A DNA stretch of 64,000 bases. Source: Bacteroidota bacterium. Lineage in GTDB: Bacteria > Bacteroidota > Ignavibacteria > Kryptoniales > JAKASW01. Positions within the stretch are counted from its first letter, which is position 1, and every line of letters starts with the position of its first letter. Location: the NCBI GenBank assembly GCA_021811615.1, contig JAJZNW010000001.1:1-64000 (forward strand), read 5' to 3'. The translations under genes were made by a program, and so were the position numbers. Below the pieces are notes generated by a model that searched no databases, had not been told where the DNA came from, and saw nothing but the letters and a program-made list of their open reading frames with translations. This document shows, piece by piece, positions 54,658 through 64,000 of the stretch.

Positions 54658-55572
54658 TTGACCGGTGAACTACTGATCGGAGTCGATTTCGGGGGGACGA
54701 AGATCCTCACCGGGGCGATGACGGCGGAAGGCGAAGTGGTTTGTGATCCGGTTAAGCTTCCGACGAACGGTGGCGACGCTCCGGAGAAAATCATCGGCAG
54801 AGTCACCGCTTCCATCGACGAGGTTCTCGCCAAAACCGGGGCGGAGAGGGAAGATGTTGCAGGAATCGGGATGGGAGTTACCGGTCCCATCGACATCAAG
54901 GGCGGTAGAATACTCGAATGTCCGCAGCTCCCCACGCTGCACTTCTATCCGCTGAAAAAAATGATAGAAGAACGTTATGAGCGCCCTGTACATATGAACA
55001 ACGATGCGAACTGTCTCATCTATGGCGAGACGCTTTTCGGAAGCGGAGTCGGGATGAAGAATGTCGTCGGTTTCACTCTCGGAACGGGCGTCGGATGTGC
55101 GATAATTCTCGACGGGAAGATATTCGCAGGGAACACTGAGTCCGCTGGCGAGATATGGCCCTCTCCCTACCGTGACGGGACGATAGAGGATCTCGTTTCC
55201 GGTTCAGGAATTTCTACTATCTACAGAAGAATAACGGGCTGCGACAAGACCGCACTCGAGATCTCGACGCTTGCAGAAAAAGGGGACAACGGCGCTCTCG
55301 CCACATGGGAGGAATTCGGCCGTCACCTGTCCGTCGCGATGTCCTGGGCCGTCAACATCATAGATCCGGAAGTGGTGATACTCGGCGGATCGATCGCGAA
55401 CGCCTTCAAATTTTTCGGCCCTTCCATGGAAAGAAATTTTCGAAGACATGTCTGCCCGACTCCTGCGAGTCAGACCAGGGTCGTTTGCGCGAAACTTGGC
55501 GCGAATGCGGGATTCATTGGAGCCGCCGCCCTGGCACTACAAAAAACCGAAATCGGGCAGAAGCATAAGTGA
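54658..55572 (+). CDS. ROK-family sugar kinase
   Basis: 304 residues starting at TTG 54658 after GGGAGAG. Phosphate-binding DFGGTK (about 10-15), GMGVTGPID, NNDANC, LGTGVGCAIILDG and LGGSIANAF follow in the order of ROK kinases. The usual zinc motif HxxC-x-CGxxGCxE is absent: the segment after AGEIW reads PSPYRDGTIEDLVSGSG, so it belongs to the zinc-free branch. It phosphorylates a hexose or N-acetyl-hexosamine. Co-operonic with the SIS gene. Confidence 0.9.
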   Translation: MTGELLIGVDFGGTKILTGAMTAEGEVVCDPVKLPTNGGDAPEKIIGRVTASIDEVLAKTGAEREDVAGIGMGVTGPIDIKGGRILECPQLPTLHFYPLKKMIEERYERPVHMNNDANCLIYGETLFGSGVGMKNVVGFTLGTGVGCAIILDGKIFAGNTESAGEIWPSPYRDGTIEDLVSGSGISTIYRRITGCDKTALEISTLAEKGDNGALATWEEFGRHLSVAMSWAVNIIDPEVVILGGSIANAFKFFGPSMERNFRRHVCPTPASQTRVVCAKLGANAGFIGAAALALQKTEIGQKHK

Positions 55573-55692
55573 AAATCTCATGAGCAAGTTTACCGGAATG
55601 CTCGTCTCTGCAATCCCTTTCCGAGCCCCGGTTTTGATTTGAAAAATAGACGAAGATACTCTCAACGAGCCAAATCACCGAAGGAGAGAATG

Positions 55693-58605
55693 ATGTACCG
55701 AAAAATTACGACTTTAACCCGCGCCCTTGCGCTTGTCTTGTCGCTTCTCGTGATGCCTGTGTTTGCGGCACAGAGCGGGACAATAAAGGGACGCGTCGCA
55801 GACGCGCATTCGGGAGATGCGCTCCCCGGGGCCAATGTTTACCTTGTTGGTACAAGCCTGGGTGCCTCCACGGGACTGAACGGAAGTTTTACTATTACAA
55901 ACGTGCCGCCCGGCAACTATACCGTACGAACCACTTATATCGGATACAAGACTGACGTAATGCATATCCGGGTCGCGTCCGGGGAGACGCTTGAAAAGGC
56001 AATCAAGCTGGAGGCCGTCGGAGTACAGGGAAAAGAAGTTGTAGTTACTGCACAAGCGGCGGGACAGAACTCCGCAATTAACCAGCAGCTTGCGTCGAAC
56101 CAGATAGTCAACGTCGTTTCTGCGGCAAGGATACAGGAGCTCCCCGATGCCAACGCAGCCGAATCTGTCGGCAGACTTCCCGGTGTGTCGGTCCTCCGGA
56201 GCGGCGGTGAAGCGTATGCCGTCGTAATACGCGGTCTCCAACCGAAGTACAATCAGGTTACCATCGACGGCGTCAAAATGGGCTCGTCCAGCTCGAGCAG
56301 CGACTACACCGACCTGAGCATGATCTCCTCGAATATGCTCGGCGGCATCGAAGTGTACAAGACGATTTCACCGGATATGAACGCGGACGTGATCGGCGGC
56401 GTCGTCAACTTCGAGATGCGTGAGGCGCAGGTGAAGAAACCGGGCGTCCCGGAAATCAGCCTTGTCGGGCAGGGAGGCTACAACGCTCTCTCCGACGCGT
56501 ATAACAAGTTCAACAATTACAAATATGTCGCCACGGTTCAGGATCGTTTCTTCGGTGAGCGCTTCGGAATATTCGCCCAGGCGGACGTCGAAAGAATCAA
56601 CCTCAGTTCCAATGAGCTTGGAGCTTCATACGGGGAATATGAAAACACGCTGACACAGTACCTCACGAACAGCGTGAACCTTTACGACATTCCCCGTGAC
56701 AGGCGTCGATACAATGCGGCGCTGGTTCTCGACTACAAGCTTCCGGAAGGATCGCTCAAGCTGACAAACTTCGCGAACACAGGCACTACAAACGCGACGA
56801 CATACAGCGAGTCGTTTGATCTGAACAACAACATTCGCTATTACGGAGTGGCGAACTCTAATGCGACGCTGAGCAATATCGTAGACATCCTTGATTTCAA
56901 ACAACAGCTTCCGATTTTCCACCTCGATCTGACATTGTCACATGTGTACTCTGCAACGAACAGTCCGAACAGCTGGAATGCAAATTTCCAGCAGACACAG
57001 GCAGGACTCAACCAGTTCGCGAACCAGCCGAATGTCAATCCCGAGGCCGTTCCCGTCGCGGCAAGCAACGACATTTCGAATGCTTCATTGTACCAGTTTA
57101 ACGTAACCAACAGCTTCTACTGGCAACGTGCTCTGGACGCGAAAGTCGATCTGAGCACGAACGTGAATTTCTCCCCAGATGTGTCGGCTAAAATTAAATT
57201 CGGGGGATCCTACAAGCACGTAATCAGATCCTATACAACGGACGTCTTGAACGGAACGTTGATAGGAAGTAACGTGGCACAGTTCATTTCTCCGTATTTC
57301 AAGCTCCCTGCCGATGCGGCAAAAATGCAATACTGGGTCGACCCAAATTTCAATTTCGGGACCTTCCTCAACGGCAACTACAAGATGGTATCGCCGCTGA
57401 ACTTCGGCATGTTCTCGAAGCTGCTCAACATACTCAACTCGAACTTGCAGAATTACGCACAGCAAAACCAGCAGGCGTGGTATGGCGTGAATACGGAAGC
57501 ATCGATCACCAACAACTATAACGGCTACGAGAATACCGGAGCGTTCTATGTAATGGCCGATTTGAAGGTGGGTCAGCAGTTGACGCTCATTCCGGGAGTC
57601 CGTTATCAAAATCTCGAAACGATCTACACCGCCCCCCGCGGGTTCTCAAGTGCTTTGTCATATTTCACATACGATTACTACGACACTACCGTAACCCAGA
57701 ACCACGGTTACTGGCTTCCGGACGTGTCTTTGAATTACAAGCCGCTTTCGTGGCTCAGTGTACGCCTTGCATATTCGAATACTCTCGCTTATCCGGATTT
57801 CAACACTATAACACCGCGCATAAATGTCGGTTTGAGTAACTCGATCTCATGGAACAACTCTTCCTTGATTCCCGGCCGCTCCGCCAACTATGACCTCGCG
57901 GTCTCGGTGTACAACGATGCTATCGGCTTGTTCACAGTGGATCCTTTTCTCAAGCAAATTAAGAATCTGATATACTCATGGTCTTATTGGGTATCGGGCA
58001 CGCAGGCATTGCAGTATATACCCGCCAGTTTGCCGGGAACTCCACCGAACCCGAATCAATCATACAATATCAGTACGTATATCAACGACCCGTATGTCAT
58101 AAACGACTATGGAGTCGAACTGGATTGGCAGACTCACTTCTGGTATTTGCCGGGAGTGCTTTCCGGAATTGTATTCGGCGCCAATTACACGCACATCTTC
58201 TCTCAGGCACAGTATCCGTATACTCTCACGGAAATTACAAGCCGCAGTGTCCAGTATATCGATACGTCATATACGGATCGTCTGATAGATCAGCCCGACG
58301 ATATTCTCAATCTTACTTTAGGCTTTGATTACAAGGGCTTCTCGGCCAGGGTGGCATTTCTCTATGAGAGCAATGTTTTTTCGGGAGCAAACTTCTGGCC
58401 GCAACTCAGAGCCTATTCCCCCATATACAGACGCTGGGATTTTGCTGCGAAACAGACTCTTCCGTGGTACGGTATGCAGCTGTATTTGGATCTTAACAAC
58501 CTGAATGGAGCAAATACGGTCAGCGTTATCCGGGCGGCTTCGGTCCCAACGTCGGAGCAGGATTACGGCATGACTGCTGACATCGGCATTAGATGGACAC
58601 TATAG
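55693..58605 (+). CDS. TonB-dependent outer-membrane receptor
   Basis: 970 residues from ATG 55693 (AAGGAGAG 4 nt upstream; ATG 55690 also possible). A signal peptide ends near FAAQ, then a carboxypeptidase-regulatory-like domain (GRVADAHSGDALPGANVYLVG, in part), a plug with LPDANAAESVGRLPGVSV and VIRGL, and a 22-strand barrel ending GIRWTL. The plug motif is of the type seen in carbohydrate receptors of Bacteroidota and Xanthomonas. No SusD partner gene follows, unlike a classical Sus locus. It likely imports the glycan handled by the adjacent cytosolic enzymes. Confidence 0.92.
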   Translation: MYRKITTLTRALALVLSLLVMPVFAAQSGTIKGRVADAHSGDALPGANVYLVGTSLGASTGLNGSFTITNVPPGNYTVRTTYIGYKTDVMHIRVASGETLEKAIKLEAVGVQGKEVVVTAQAAGQNSAINQQLASNQIVNVVSAARIQELPDANAAESVGRLPGVSVLRSGGEAYAVVIRGLQPKYNQVTIDGVKMGSSSSSSDYTDLSMISSNMLGGIEVYKTISPDMNADVIGGVVNFEMREAQVKKPGVPEISLVGQGGYNALSDAYNKFNNYKYVATVQDRFFGERFGIFAQADVERINLSSNELGASYGEYENTLTQYLTNSVNLYDIPRDRRRYNAALVLDYKLPEGSLKLTNFANTGTTNATTYSESFDLNNNIRYYGVANSNATLSNIVDILDFKQQLPIFHLDLTLSHVYSATNSPNSWNANFQQTQAGLNQFANQPNVNPEAVPVAASNDISNASLYQFNVTNSFYWQRALDAKVDLSTNVNFSPDVSAKIKFGGSYKHVIRSYTTDVLNGTLIGSNVAQFISPYFKLPADAAKMQYWVDPNFNFGTFLNGNYKMVSPLNFGMFSKLLNILNSNLQNYAQQNQQAWYGVNTEASITNNYNGYENTGAFYVMADLKVGQQLTLIPGVRYQNLETIYTAPRGFSSALSYFTYDYYDTTVTQNHGYWLPDVSLNYKPLSWLSVRLAYSNTLAYPDFNTITPRINVGLSNSISWNNSSLIPGRSANYDLAVSVYNDAIGLFTVDPFLKQIKNLIYSWSYWVSGTQALQYIPASLPGTPPNPNQSYNISTYINDPYVINDYGVELDWQTHFWYLPGVLSGIVFGANYTHIFSQAQYPYTLTEITSRSVQYIDTSYTDRLIDQPDDILNLTLGFDYKGFSARVAFLYESNVFSGANFWPQLRAYSPIYRRWDFAAKQTLPWYGMQLYLDLNNLNGANTVSVIRAASVPTSEQDYGMTADIGIRWTL

Positions 58606-58745
58606 AGATGGAAGGAAAGAAGGAGGTGGTTGGCGAAAGTCGTCTCAACAATGGAGCAGAATCACTGAATCACCTGGTGACGGCTACAAGGCCTTTGCAC
58701 CAAGTGATCATCAATAACAACTCATTTATCCTGAGGAGTCATCAA

Positions 58746-60479
58746 ATGAACAAAATGCTTACAGCGGCCACCATGCTCGCGATGGCGGCATTCCTCTGTA
58801 TGCCAGGGAAGACACTGGCGGCAGGGAACGATACGCTTGTTGTTTATGCCAACGGGCCGAGTTTGGATGCCGTCATCAACGCGGACACTACATCGACAGG
58901 CGCTCAAGCCCACAACGTCTATGAACTTGTTTCACTGGACACAACTTACCTGTATACGGGAGTAATTGCACCGAGGACAACCGATTTCTCCTTAATAGGA
59001 GTGCGCGGCGCAGACGGCAGACCTCCCTGCATTCAGCCTGGCATTCTCAAAAACGGATCTCCCGCAGGCACATTCCTTTCGATTGCCAAACCCGGAGCCG
59101 ACGTTCTGGTGCAGAACATTTACTTCTTCGGCAGAGCACCGAACAATGCCTGGACAGGAAACGCTCTGATAAATCTGCCGGCCGATTCAACAAGAATAAC
59201 CCTCGACAGTCTGGTCGTCGACGAGCTGCATGGTACTCCTGAAGTCTACACCGGTGTGCACGACGATTTCTTCGTCACTAACTGCATATTCAGGAATATG
59301 GTTTGGCCGAACAACTTCACTTCTCCCGGTTTAGTCAATCCCGCGTATCCGACTTCGAATCCCGCCGATACTATCCTGGTAGATAATAACACGTTCTTGT
59401 GCCATGAGGCGGGTACTGCAGGTACGGGAGGACCGCTCACGAAATACATGGAATTGGATCATAACACCTTCATGTACAACTTCGAGTACCCCATCGGAAA
59501 TTATTATTTCCAGTACTTCACGAACGAAAAAATAGAGAACAACATTTTCTACGGTACCTATGCGGCTGGCGTAACAATTAAAAGATACTTCACAACCCAC
59601 GTGACGCCGCTCCAGCCTGTCGGAGCAGTCGAGTTCGATACGCTTACTGCAGCCGAAGATACGACCTTCGATCCTGCAGACACTGCGAATTCTAATCTCA
59701 GATGGCTTGCGGAAGCAAAAAGAATCGCGATTGTAAAGGACAACGTCTGGTACGAACCCTCGGCGATAACTAACTTCTGGACCGCATGGGACGACACCGC
59801 CTCGACGGCTGATACGCTTATTACACCGAGCTTCTTCGGCGCATCGGCCGATACGTTCTTTGCCCATCCGAATCTTTGGCCGGGCTTCCAGAACTCCGGC
59901 AACCTCGTCGGAGTCGATCCCGGATTCGGAGCTTCATTTGCCAGCGTGCTGCAGCCGAGCAGTACTCCCGGCATCGTCAGCCTGCAGCAGTTCATCACGG
60001 AAGTCTGGCAGGGAACCATCAAGACGGACGAATGGGGATACGAGAAGCAGACAGTTTCAGGCACAAACTGGATCCCCGCTTGGCCGCTTCCCGAAGCGCA
60101 GGACATGAAGTACACGAACGCACAGGTCAGATCGAACAGTACCGACGGACTTCCCTGCGGCGATCCGCAGTGGTTCGGCCCGCTCACCGCGGTTCAGCAA
60201 ACCCCGACAGTAGCTCAGAAGTTCAACCTGGGCAACAACTATCCCAACCCGTTCAACCCGACGACGACCATCAACGTGACGCTCGCGCAGAGCGGCGTGA
60301 TGAGCCTCAGGATTTACAACGTCCTCGGCCAGTTGGTGAAAGTTGTCGCGGAGGGCTTCAAGGCACCCGGCGTGTACAGATACGATGTGAATATGGATAC
60401 CTTTGCCAGCGGAGTCTACTTCTACAGGCTTCAGCAGGGCAGCAATTTCATGACAAAGAAAATGCTTCTCCTTAAGTAA
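58746..60479 (+). CDS. Secreted beta-helix protein with type IX sorting domain
   Basis: 577 residues from ATG 58746, fixed by GAGGAG 7 nt upstream; the longer frame back to 58593 lacks a site. A signal peptide ends near TLAAG. Residues 30-470 show repeated short strands (SLIGVRGADG, LVQNIYFFG, VTNCIFRNM, LDHNTFMYN) of a right-handed parallel beta-helix, as in pectate lyase-like and DUF4957-type proteins. The C-terminal 85 residues carry NYPNPFNPTT and end in KKMLLLK, a T9SS sorting domain. Located in the sugar locus, it probably binds or cleaves the polysaccharide outside the cell. Confidence 0.85.
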   Translation: MNKMLTAATMLAMAAFLCMPGKTLAAGNDTLVVYANGPSLDAVINADTTSTGAQAHNVYELVSLDTTYLYTGVIAPRTTDFSLIGVRGADGRPPCIQPGILKNGSPAGTFLSIAKPGADVLVQNIYFFGRAPNNAWTGNALINLPADSTRITLDSLVVDELHGTPEVYTGVHDDFFVTNCIFRNMVWPNNFTSPGLVNPAYPTSNPADTILVDNNTFLCHEAGTAGTGGPLTKYMELDHNTFMYNFEYPIGNYYFQYFTNEKIENNIFYGTYAAGVTIKRYFTTHVTPLQPVGAVEFDTLTAAEDTTFDPADTANSNLRWLAEAKRIAIVKDNVWYEPSAITNFWTAWDDTASTADTLITPSFFGASADTFFAHPNLWPGFQNSGNLVGVDPGFGASFASVLQPSSTPGIVSLQQFITEVWQGTIKTDEWGYEKQTVSGTNWIPAWPLPEAQDMKYTNAQVRSNSTDGLPCGDPQWFGPLTAVQQTPTVAQKFNLGNNYPNPFNPTTTINVTLAQSGVMSLRIYNVLGQLVKVVAEGFKAPGVYRYDVNMDTFASGVYFYRLQQGSNFMTKKMLLLK

Positions 60480-60496
60480 TGAGGATCCGATCGGTA

Positions 60497-60519
60497 GGGG
60501 ACGCCCTCGCGGCGTCCCC
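60497..60519. terminator. Strong GC hairpin after the beta-helix gene
   Basis: GGGGACGCC and GGCGTCCCC form a perfect 9-bp stem with a CTCGC loop, 17 bp after the stop. There is no T-run, so it is either a Rho-aided terminator or a dispersed palindromic repeat. Confidence 0.5.
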
Positions 60520-60676
60520 GCACCGAGCCGGGTAGTCTGAAATTCAGATTTCTAACTTTCACAAAATTTATTCTTCAACCGGGAACAATCAGGTCTTGGC
60601 TCTCCCGGTAAATAACGGTGGCGGGCAATTCATCTTCCCGTGGAAGAAAAAATTTGCAAATAGTCGAATTGGTGAG

Positions 60677-63346
60677 ATGATGGTCGATGCTATTAATTCC
60701 TTGAGAAAGCTGCTTTACCCCCGCAGGATGTCATACATTCTGGCCGCGCTTGTTATCGCATTGACAAGCATGCCTGCGTTTTCACAAGGAGTATTCTCTT
60801 CTCCCGTTTCATTGGCATCTTATGCGACGGACGCTGACGGGAATCTTTACGTATGGGGGCAGGACAACTATCTTCAGCCGGTAGTCAGCACAACGACTAC
60901 CCAGGATTTGACGCCGGTTAAAGTGGCGTTTCCGACCGGAGTCACTTCATGGGTCGAGGCAGCAGCGGGACTTTATCATTCACTTGCTTTGGGAAACAAC
61001 GGCGCCGTCTATGCATGGGGCCTGAACAACGCCGGGCAATTAGGGAACGGCACGACCACAAACTCGGAGACGCTTGTGCGTGTAAAACTTCCGGGCGGAG
61101 TCACAGCCACACAAATAGCCTGCGGCGTCGATCACAGTCTCGCGTTAGGCAGTGATGGGAATGTCTATGCCTGGGGCGATAACGCGTATGGAGAACTGGG
61201 AAACGGCACCAATACTAATTCGGACGTGCCTATGAAGGTGAGTTTTCCTTCCGGATTTGTCCCTGCGAAGATTTACGCCTACGCCTACAACAATTATGTG
61301 GTTGGAACTGATGGGAGTGTTTACGCGTGGGGGGCCAATGGCCAGGGACAATTTGGACTCGGCAACACGGCGAACCAATTGACGCCGGTAAAAATACCGC
61401 TCCCAAGCGGCGTTACGAAATGCCTGGGGATGTATGGCGGATATTACTTTGCTATCATGCAGGGTAACGACGGCAACTTGTACGGCTGCGGATTTAATAC
61501 CTATGGCCAGCTCGGTGACGGCACAACTAACAACGCCACCACATGGGTGAAGGCAAACATGCCTGCCGGAGTGACGGGTTGGAAGAGTATTGCATGCACG
61601 GGAAGTTCTGTCCTCGCTATTGCTACGAATGACACTCTCTACGCCTGGGGATACGGCGGCTCCGGCGAGATGGGCAATGGAACGGGCGGCACTTCCGCCG
61701 TCAACAATACGATTCCCGTCAAGGTTGCGCTTCCCTCCGGAGTCACCGCAAACGCTCTCACGGCGCGCAGGTTCGGAGGGCTTATACTTGGAAGCGACAA
61801 CTATTACTACGCCTGGGGTCAGGGCATGCAGGGACAGCTTGGAAATGGCGGAAACACAAACTCCTTCGTGCCGGTCAGGGTGATCGATTTGGTCCGGGTA
61901 CCGCCCGAAGTTCCAAACCTCGTTTATCCCGCAAACGGCGATACGGGTGTCTCCACCTCGCCGACATTGAGATGGAATTCCGCCGCCGGTGCAGCGTCGT
62001 ATCAATTGCAAGTATCTACAGATCCGAGTTTCACCACAGACTTGTTCTTAAACGACTCTACTCTAACTGATACTGCTTATACCTTGTCAGGTATCGGAAC
62101 GAGCTCGATATATTACTGGAGAGTCCGTTCATATAATAACGGGGTATTCAGCGGCTATTCGGCTTCGGACACATTCACGACAGTCTTCAGACCGCCATCC
62201 GCGCCTTCGTTAATCTTCCCGGGAGACAACGCGGTGAACTTCCCTGCGGTGGATACGTTGGTTTGCAGCAAAGCTGCCGGTGCGGCAAAGTATCATTGGG
62301 AACTGTCCACCGATATCGGCTTCTCTTCATACGTAGTGAACGATTCGACCATCGACACGGCAAACGTCGTCATCCTGTCGGCGGGTCGGAAGTATTACTG
62401 GAGAGTAAGTGCAATCAACCTAAGCGGCGCGAGTGCCTATGCCGGACCCGATTCGTTTACCGTGATGGCTGCGCCTGCCGTGCCTCCCTTGCTTATTTCT
62501 CCGGTAAACAACGCGACAGGCCAGCGTGCAGATACGCTTATCCTTAGATGGAGCGGCGTTTCTGCATCCTCTGGATATGTGTGCCAGCTGTCGACCTCAC
62601 CGAGGTTCTCGTCCCTCGTCTTCTCGTCGGATTCGACTGCCGATACGATGCTGGCAGTCTTTTCGCTTCAGAATCTCCGGAAGTATTATTGGAAGGTGCT
62701 CGCCTATAATCAGGGAGGAGCATCCGCATTTTCCGCTATCGACTCTTTTGCGACGATCATTTCCGCTCCTTCAAGGCCGCATCTCCTTTCGCCTTTCCAA
62801 TCCGCGCACGTTACGCGGCGAGTGACTCTCACCTGGAATGCCTCATTTACAGCGACGGACTACAGCGTCCAGGTCTCGAGCGACAACGCTTTCAGAACTA
62901 CCGTCGTGGACACGACCGTTGCCGATACTTCCGTCCAGCTTTCGATCATCCTTCAACCGAGCACAGGCTACTTCTGGCGCGTTGCCTCATCGAATCCCGG
63001 GGGAATGAGCGGTTACTCTGCGGTCGGGAGCTTCACGACCGGGACAGGCATCCTTGCCATCGAGGCGCCGAACGGCATTCCGAAAACGTTCGCGCTTTAC
63101 CAGAATTATCCGAATCCGTTCAATCCGACGACGACGATACAGTATGACGTGCCGAAGAGCTCGCATGTAAGTATAAAAGTCTATGATGTAACGGGTAGAG
63201 AGGTGGCCACTCTTGTCGATGAAAGACAGGCTGCGGGGAATTATTCCGCCGTCTTCAACGGCTCGAGGTTTGCGAGCGGCATGTACTTCCTCCGGATGGT
63301 GGCTGGAAACTACGTCAGGACAGTCAAGATGATGATGGTTAAGTAG
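60677..63346 (+). CDS. RCC1-propeller/FnIII protein with type IX sorting domain
   Basis: About 889 residues from ATG 60677; later in-frame ATGs (60680 and 60728) are possible, and the frame is open to 60596. The signal segment MSYILAALVIALTSMPAFS lies near residues 18-37. Residues about 45-410 are seven RCC1-type repeats (YAWGLNNAGQLGNGTTTNS and relatives) forming a beta-propeller. Residues 415-800 are about four fibronectin-III domains of the type IYYWRVRSYN. The end is a T9SS domain with NYPNPFNPTT. It is surface-exposed or released, probably a binding protein of the sugar locus. Confidence 0.88.
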   Translation: MMVDAINSLRKLLYPRRMSYILAALVIALTSMPAFSQGVFSSPVSLASYATDADGNLYVWGQDNYLQPVVSTTTTQDLTPVKVAFPTGVTSWVEAAAGLYHSLALGNNGAVYAWGLNNAGQLGNGTTTNSETLVRVKLPGGVTATQIACGVDHSLALGSDGNVYAWGDNAYGELGNGTNTNSDVPMKVSFPSGFVPAKIYAYAYNNYVVGTDGSVYAWGANGQGQFGLGNTANQLTPVKIPLPSGVTKCLGMYGGYYFAIMQGNDGNLYGCGFNTYGQLGDGTTNNATTWVKANMPAGVTGWKSIACTGSSVLAIATNDTLYAWGYGGSGEMGNGTGGTSAVNNTIPVKVALPSGVTANALTARRFGGLILGSDNYYYAWGQGMQGQLGNGGNTNSFVPVRVIDLVRVPPEVPNLVYPANGDTGVSTSPTLRWNSAAGAASYQLQVSTDPSFTTDLFLNDSTLTDTAYTLSGIGTSSIYYWRVRSYNNGVFSGYSASDTFTTVFRPPSAPSLIFPGDNAVNFPAVDTLVCSKAAGAAKYHWELSTDIGFSSYVVNDSTIDTANVVILSAGRKYYWRVSAINLSGASAYAGPDSFTVMAAPAVPPLLISPVNNATGQRADTLILRWSGVSASSGYVCQLSTSPRFSSLVFSSDSTADTMLAVFSLQNLRKYYWKVLAYNQGGASAFSAIDSFATIISAPSRPHLLSPFQSAHVTRRVTLTWNASFTATDYSVQVSSDNAFRTTVVDTTVADTSVQLSIILQPSTGYFWRVASSNPGGMSGYSAVGSFTTGTGILAIEAPNGIPKTFALYQNYPNPFNPTTTIQYDVPKSSHVSIKVYDVTGREVATLVDERQAAGNYSAVFNGSRFASGMYFLRMVAGNYVRTVKMMMVK

Positions 63347-63371
63347 AATGGAACCCAGGAGATTTTTCCAG

Positions 63372-64000
63372 ATGAACAAGTCTTTGAGTCTTTCTAAAGC
63401 AGCGGGCATACTCGCAATGATGCTGATCGTGGCTGCCAATGCCACCGCATCAATGCCTGCACCGGCTCCTCCTCAAGGCATGGTGGACCTCGTGCTCGGC
63501 AAGCCTTACACGATAACCCCGCTTGTCTCAATAGAGTATTCCTTCGGCCCGAGCGAAACCAACTATTTTACGCCTGGTGATTTGACCGACGGCAAGATCG
63601 CGTCCTCAGTGGCATATGCCGACCCGGAATGGCAGGAGTTCACCCGGGGCGGGGCACGCAGCCTTGTCATTGATATGGGGGAAGTAAACACCATCCACCA
63701 GATGCAGGAAAGATTCCTGAACTACCCGTCGGCCGGTATCTATTTTCCCCGGACCGTTACCTATTCATTGTCGATGAACGATACCGACTGGTCGGTTGTC
63801 GGGATAGTCAATTCATCAATACCGCTTACGAGTGAAGTCGACCAGACGCAAACTTATACAGTGTCGGGCCTGAATTACCAGGCGAGATACGTCAAGATGA
63901 CGTTCACGGTCGATGTGAATGAATTTGCCGATGAGTTCCAGGTGTTCGGAGATTCGGGGGTCGTCGACAACTCCACAATCCCGATTATTACTCCGCCGGT
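63372..64000 (+). CDS. Exported discoidin-like protein, partial at right edge
   Basis: ATG 63372 follows CAGGAGA 8-10 nt upstream and opens a frame that is uninterrupted to the window end. A signal peptide (core AAGILAMMLIVAANATA) ends near residue 26. The mature part begins DLVLGKPYTITP and has LTDGKIAS, ARSLVIDMGEVNTIHQM and ARYVKMTF, the order of an F5/8-type-C (galactose-binding-like) domain as found at the start of DUF4855 and other carbohydrate-active proteins. It probably binds glycan outside the cell; the catalytic part, if any, lies outside the window. Confidence 0.75.
   Translation, partial: MNKSLSLSKAAGILAMMLIVAANATASMPAPAPPQGMVDLVLGKPYTITPLVSIEYSFGPSETNYFTPGDLTDGKIASSVAYADPEWQEFTRGGARSLVIDMGEVNTIHQMQERFLNYPSAGIYFPRTVTYSLSMNDTDWSVVGIVNSSIPLTSEVDQTQTYTVSGLNYQARYVKMTFTVDVNEFADEFQVFGDSGVVDNSTIPIITPP

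Noticed and set aside
1..64000. tRNA or rRNA genes
   Set aside because: No T-loop GTTCGA-type sequence with matching acceptor stem was found by eye on either strand; a short one could still be missed.

Overview
The window looks like chromosomal DNA from a member of the Bacteroidota/Ignavibacteriota (FCB) group. The evidence is four secreted proteins ending in the NYPNPFNPTT type-A sorting domain of the type IX secretion system, a TonB-dependent receptor with a carboxypeptidase-like N-terminal domain, two HYC_CC_PP-like copper-cluster proteins, and many short palindromic intergenic repeats of the kind common in that group. No rRNA, tRNA, CRISPR array or replication origin was recognised.

Layout. 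1-16.5 kb is an accessory, partly decayed region: the tail of a transposase, an AraC-type regulator, small outer-membrane or secreted proteins, two large paralogous beta-helix/T9SS proteins (the first with a metalloprotease head and two frameshifts), an O-antigen-ligase-like membrane protein with TPRs, an NHL-repeat protein, a VOC-family remnant and an inverted cluster of hairpin repeats. 16.6-23 kb holds an unrecognised 430-residue protein and a minus-strand adaptor/permease/permease operon of MacAB type that has no ATPase gene beside it. 23.3-34.8 kb is a copper/silver island: a CusCBA-type tripartite efflux operon on the plus strand and a cytochrome c plus multicopper oxidase unit on the minus strand, with a HYC_CC_PP-like gene at each outer edge. 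35-39 kb is one very large PAS hybrid histidine kinase.

40-48.6 kb is a mixed region: a PadR regulator divergent from an OprB-type porin across a perfect palindrome, an Nramp-related transporter with altered metal-site motifs, two methyltransferases, a membrane protein/ECF sigma/membrane protein operon, a secreted C1 peptidase with a strong terminator, and a DUF2721 protein. 48.7-64 kb resembles a carbohydrate-use locus: a DUF4434-type glycosidase-like protein, a YgjP-type metalloprotein, then a DeoR regulator with putative operator repeats, a cytosolic beta-propeller glycosidase-like enzyme, a SIS sugar-phosphate isomerase, a ROK sugar kinase, a TonB receptor, a T9SS beta-helix protein, an RCC1/FnIII T9SS protein and a discoidin-like protein that runs off the right edge. 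The plausible flow is import by the receptor, cytosolic cleavage, phosphorylation by ROK and isomerisation or deamination by SIS, with DeoR sensing a sugar phosphate.

The most unusual signal is a family of 13-14-nt hairpins with changing but self-complementary stems followed by a GACAT-type tail. They always occur in pairs 50-51 nt apart: one pair in each gap between genes of the efflux operon, and two pairs facing each other inside a 213-bp inverted element. Several genes have also absorbed repeat DNA into their 5' ends.
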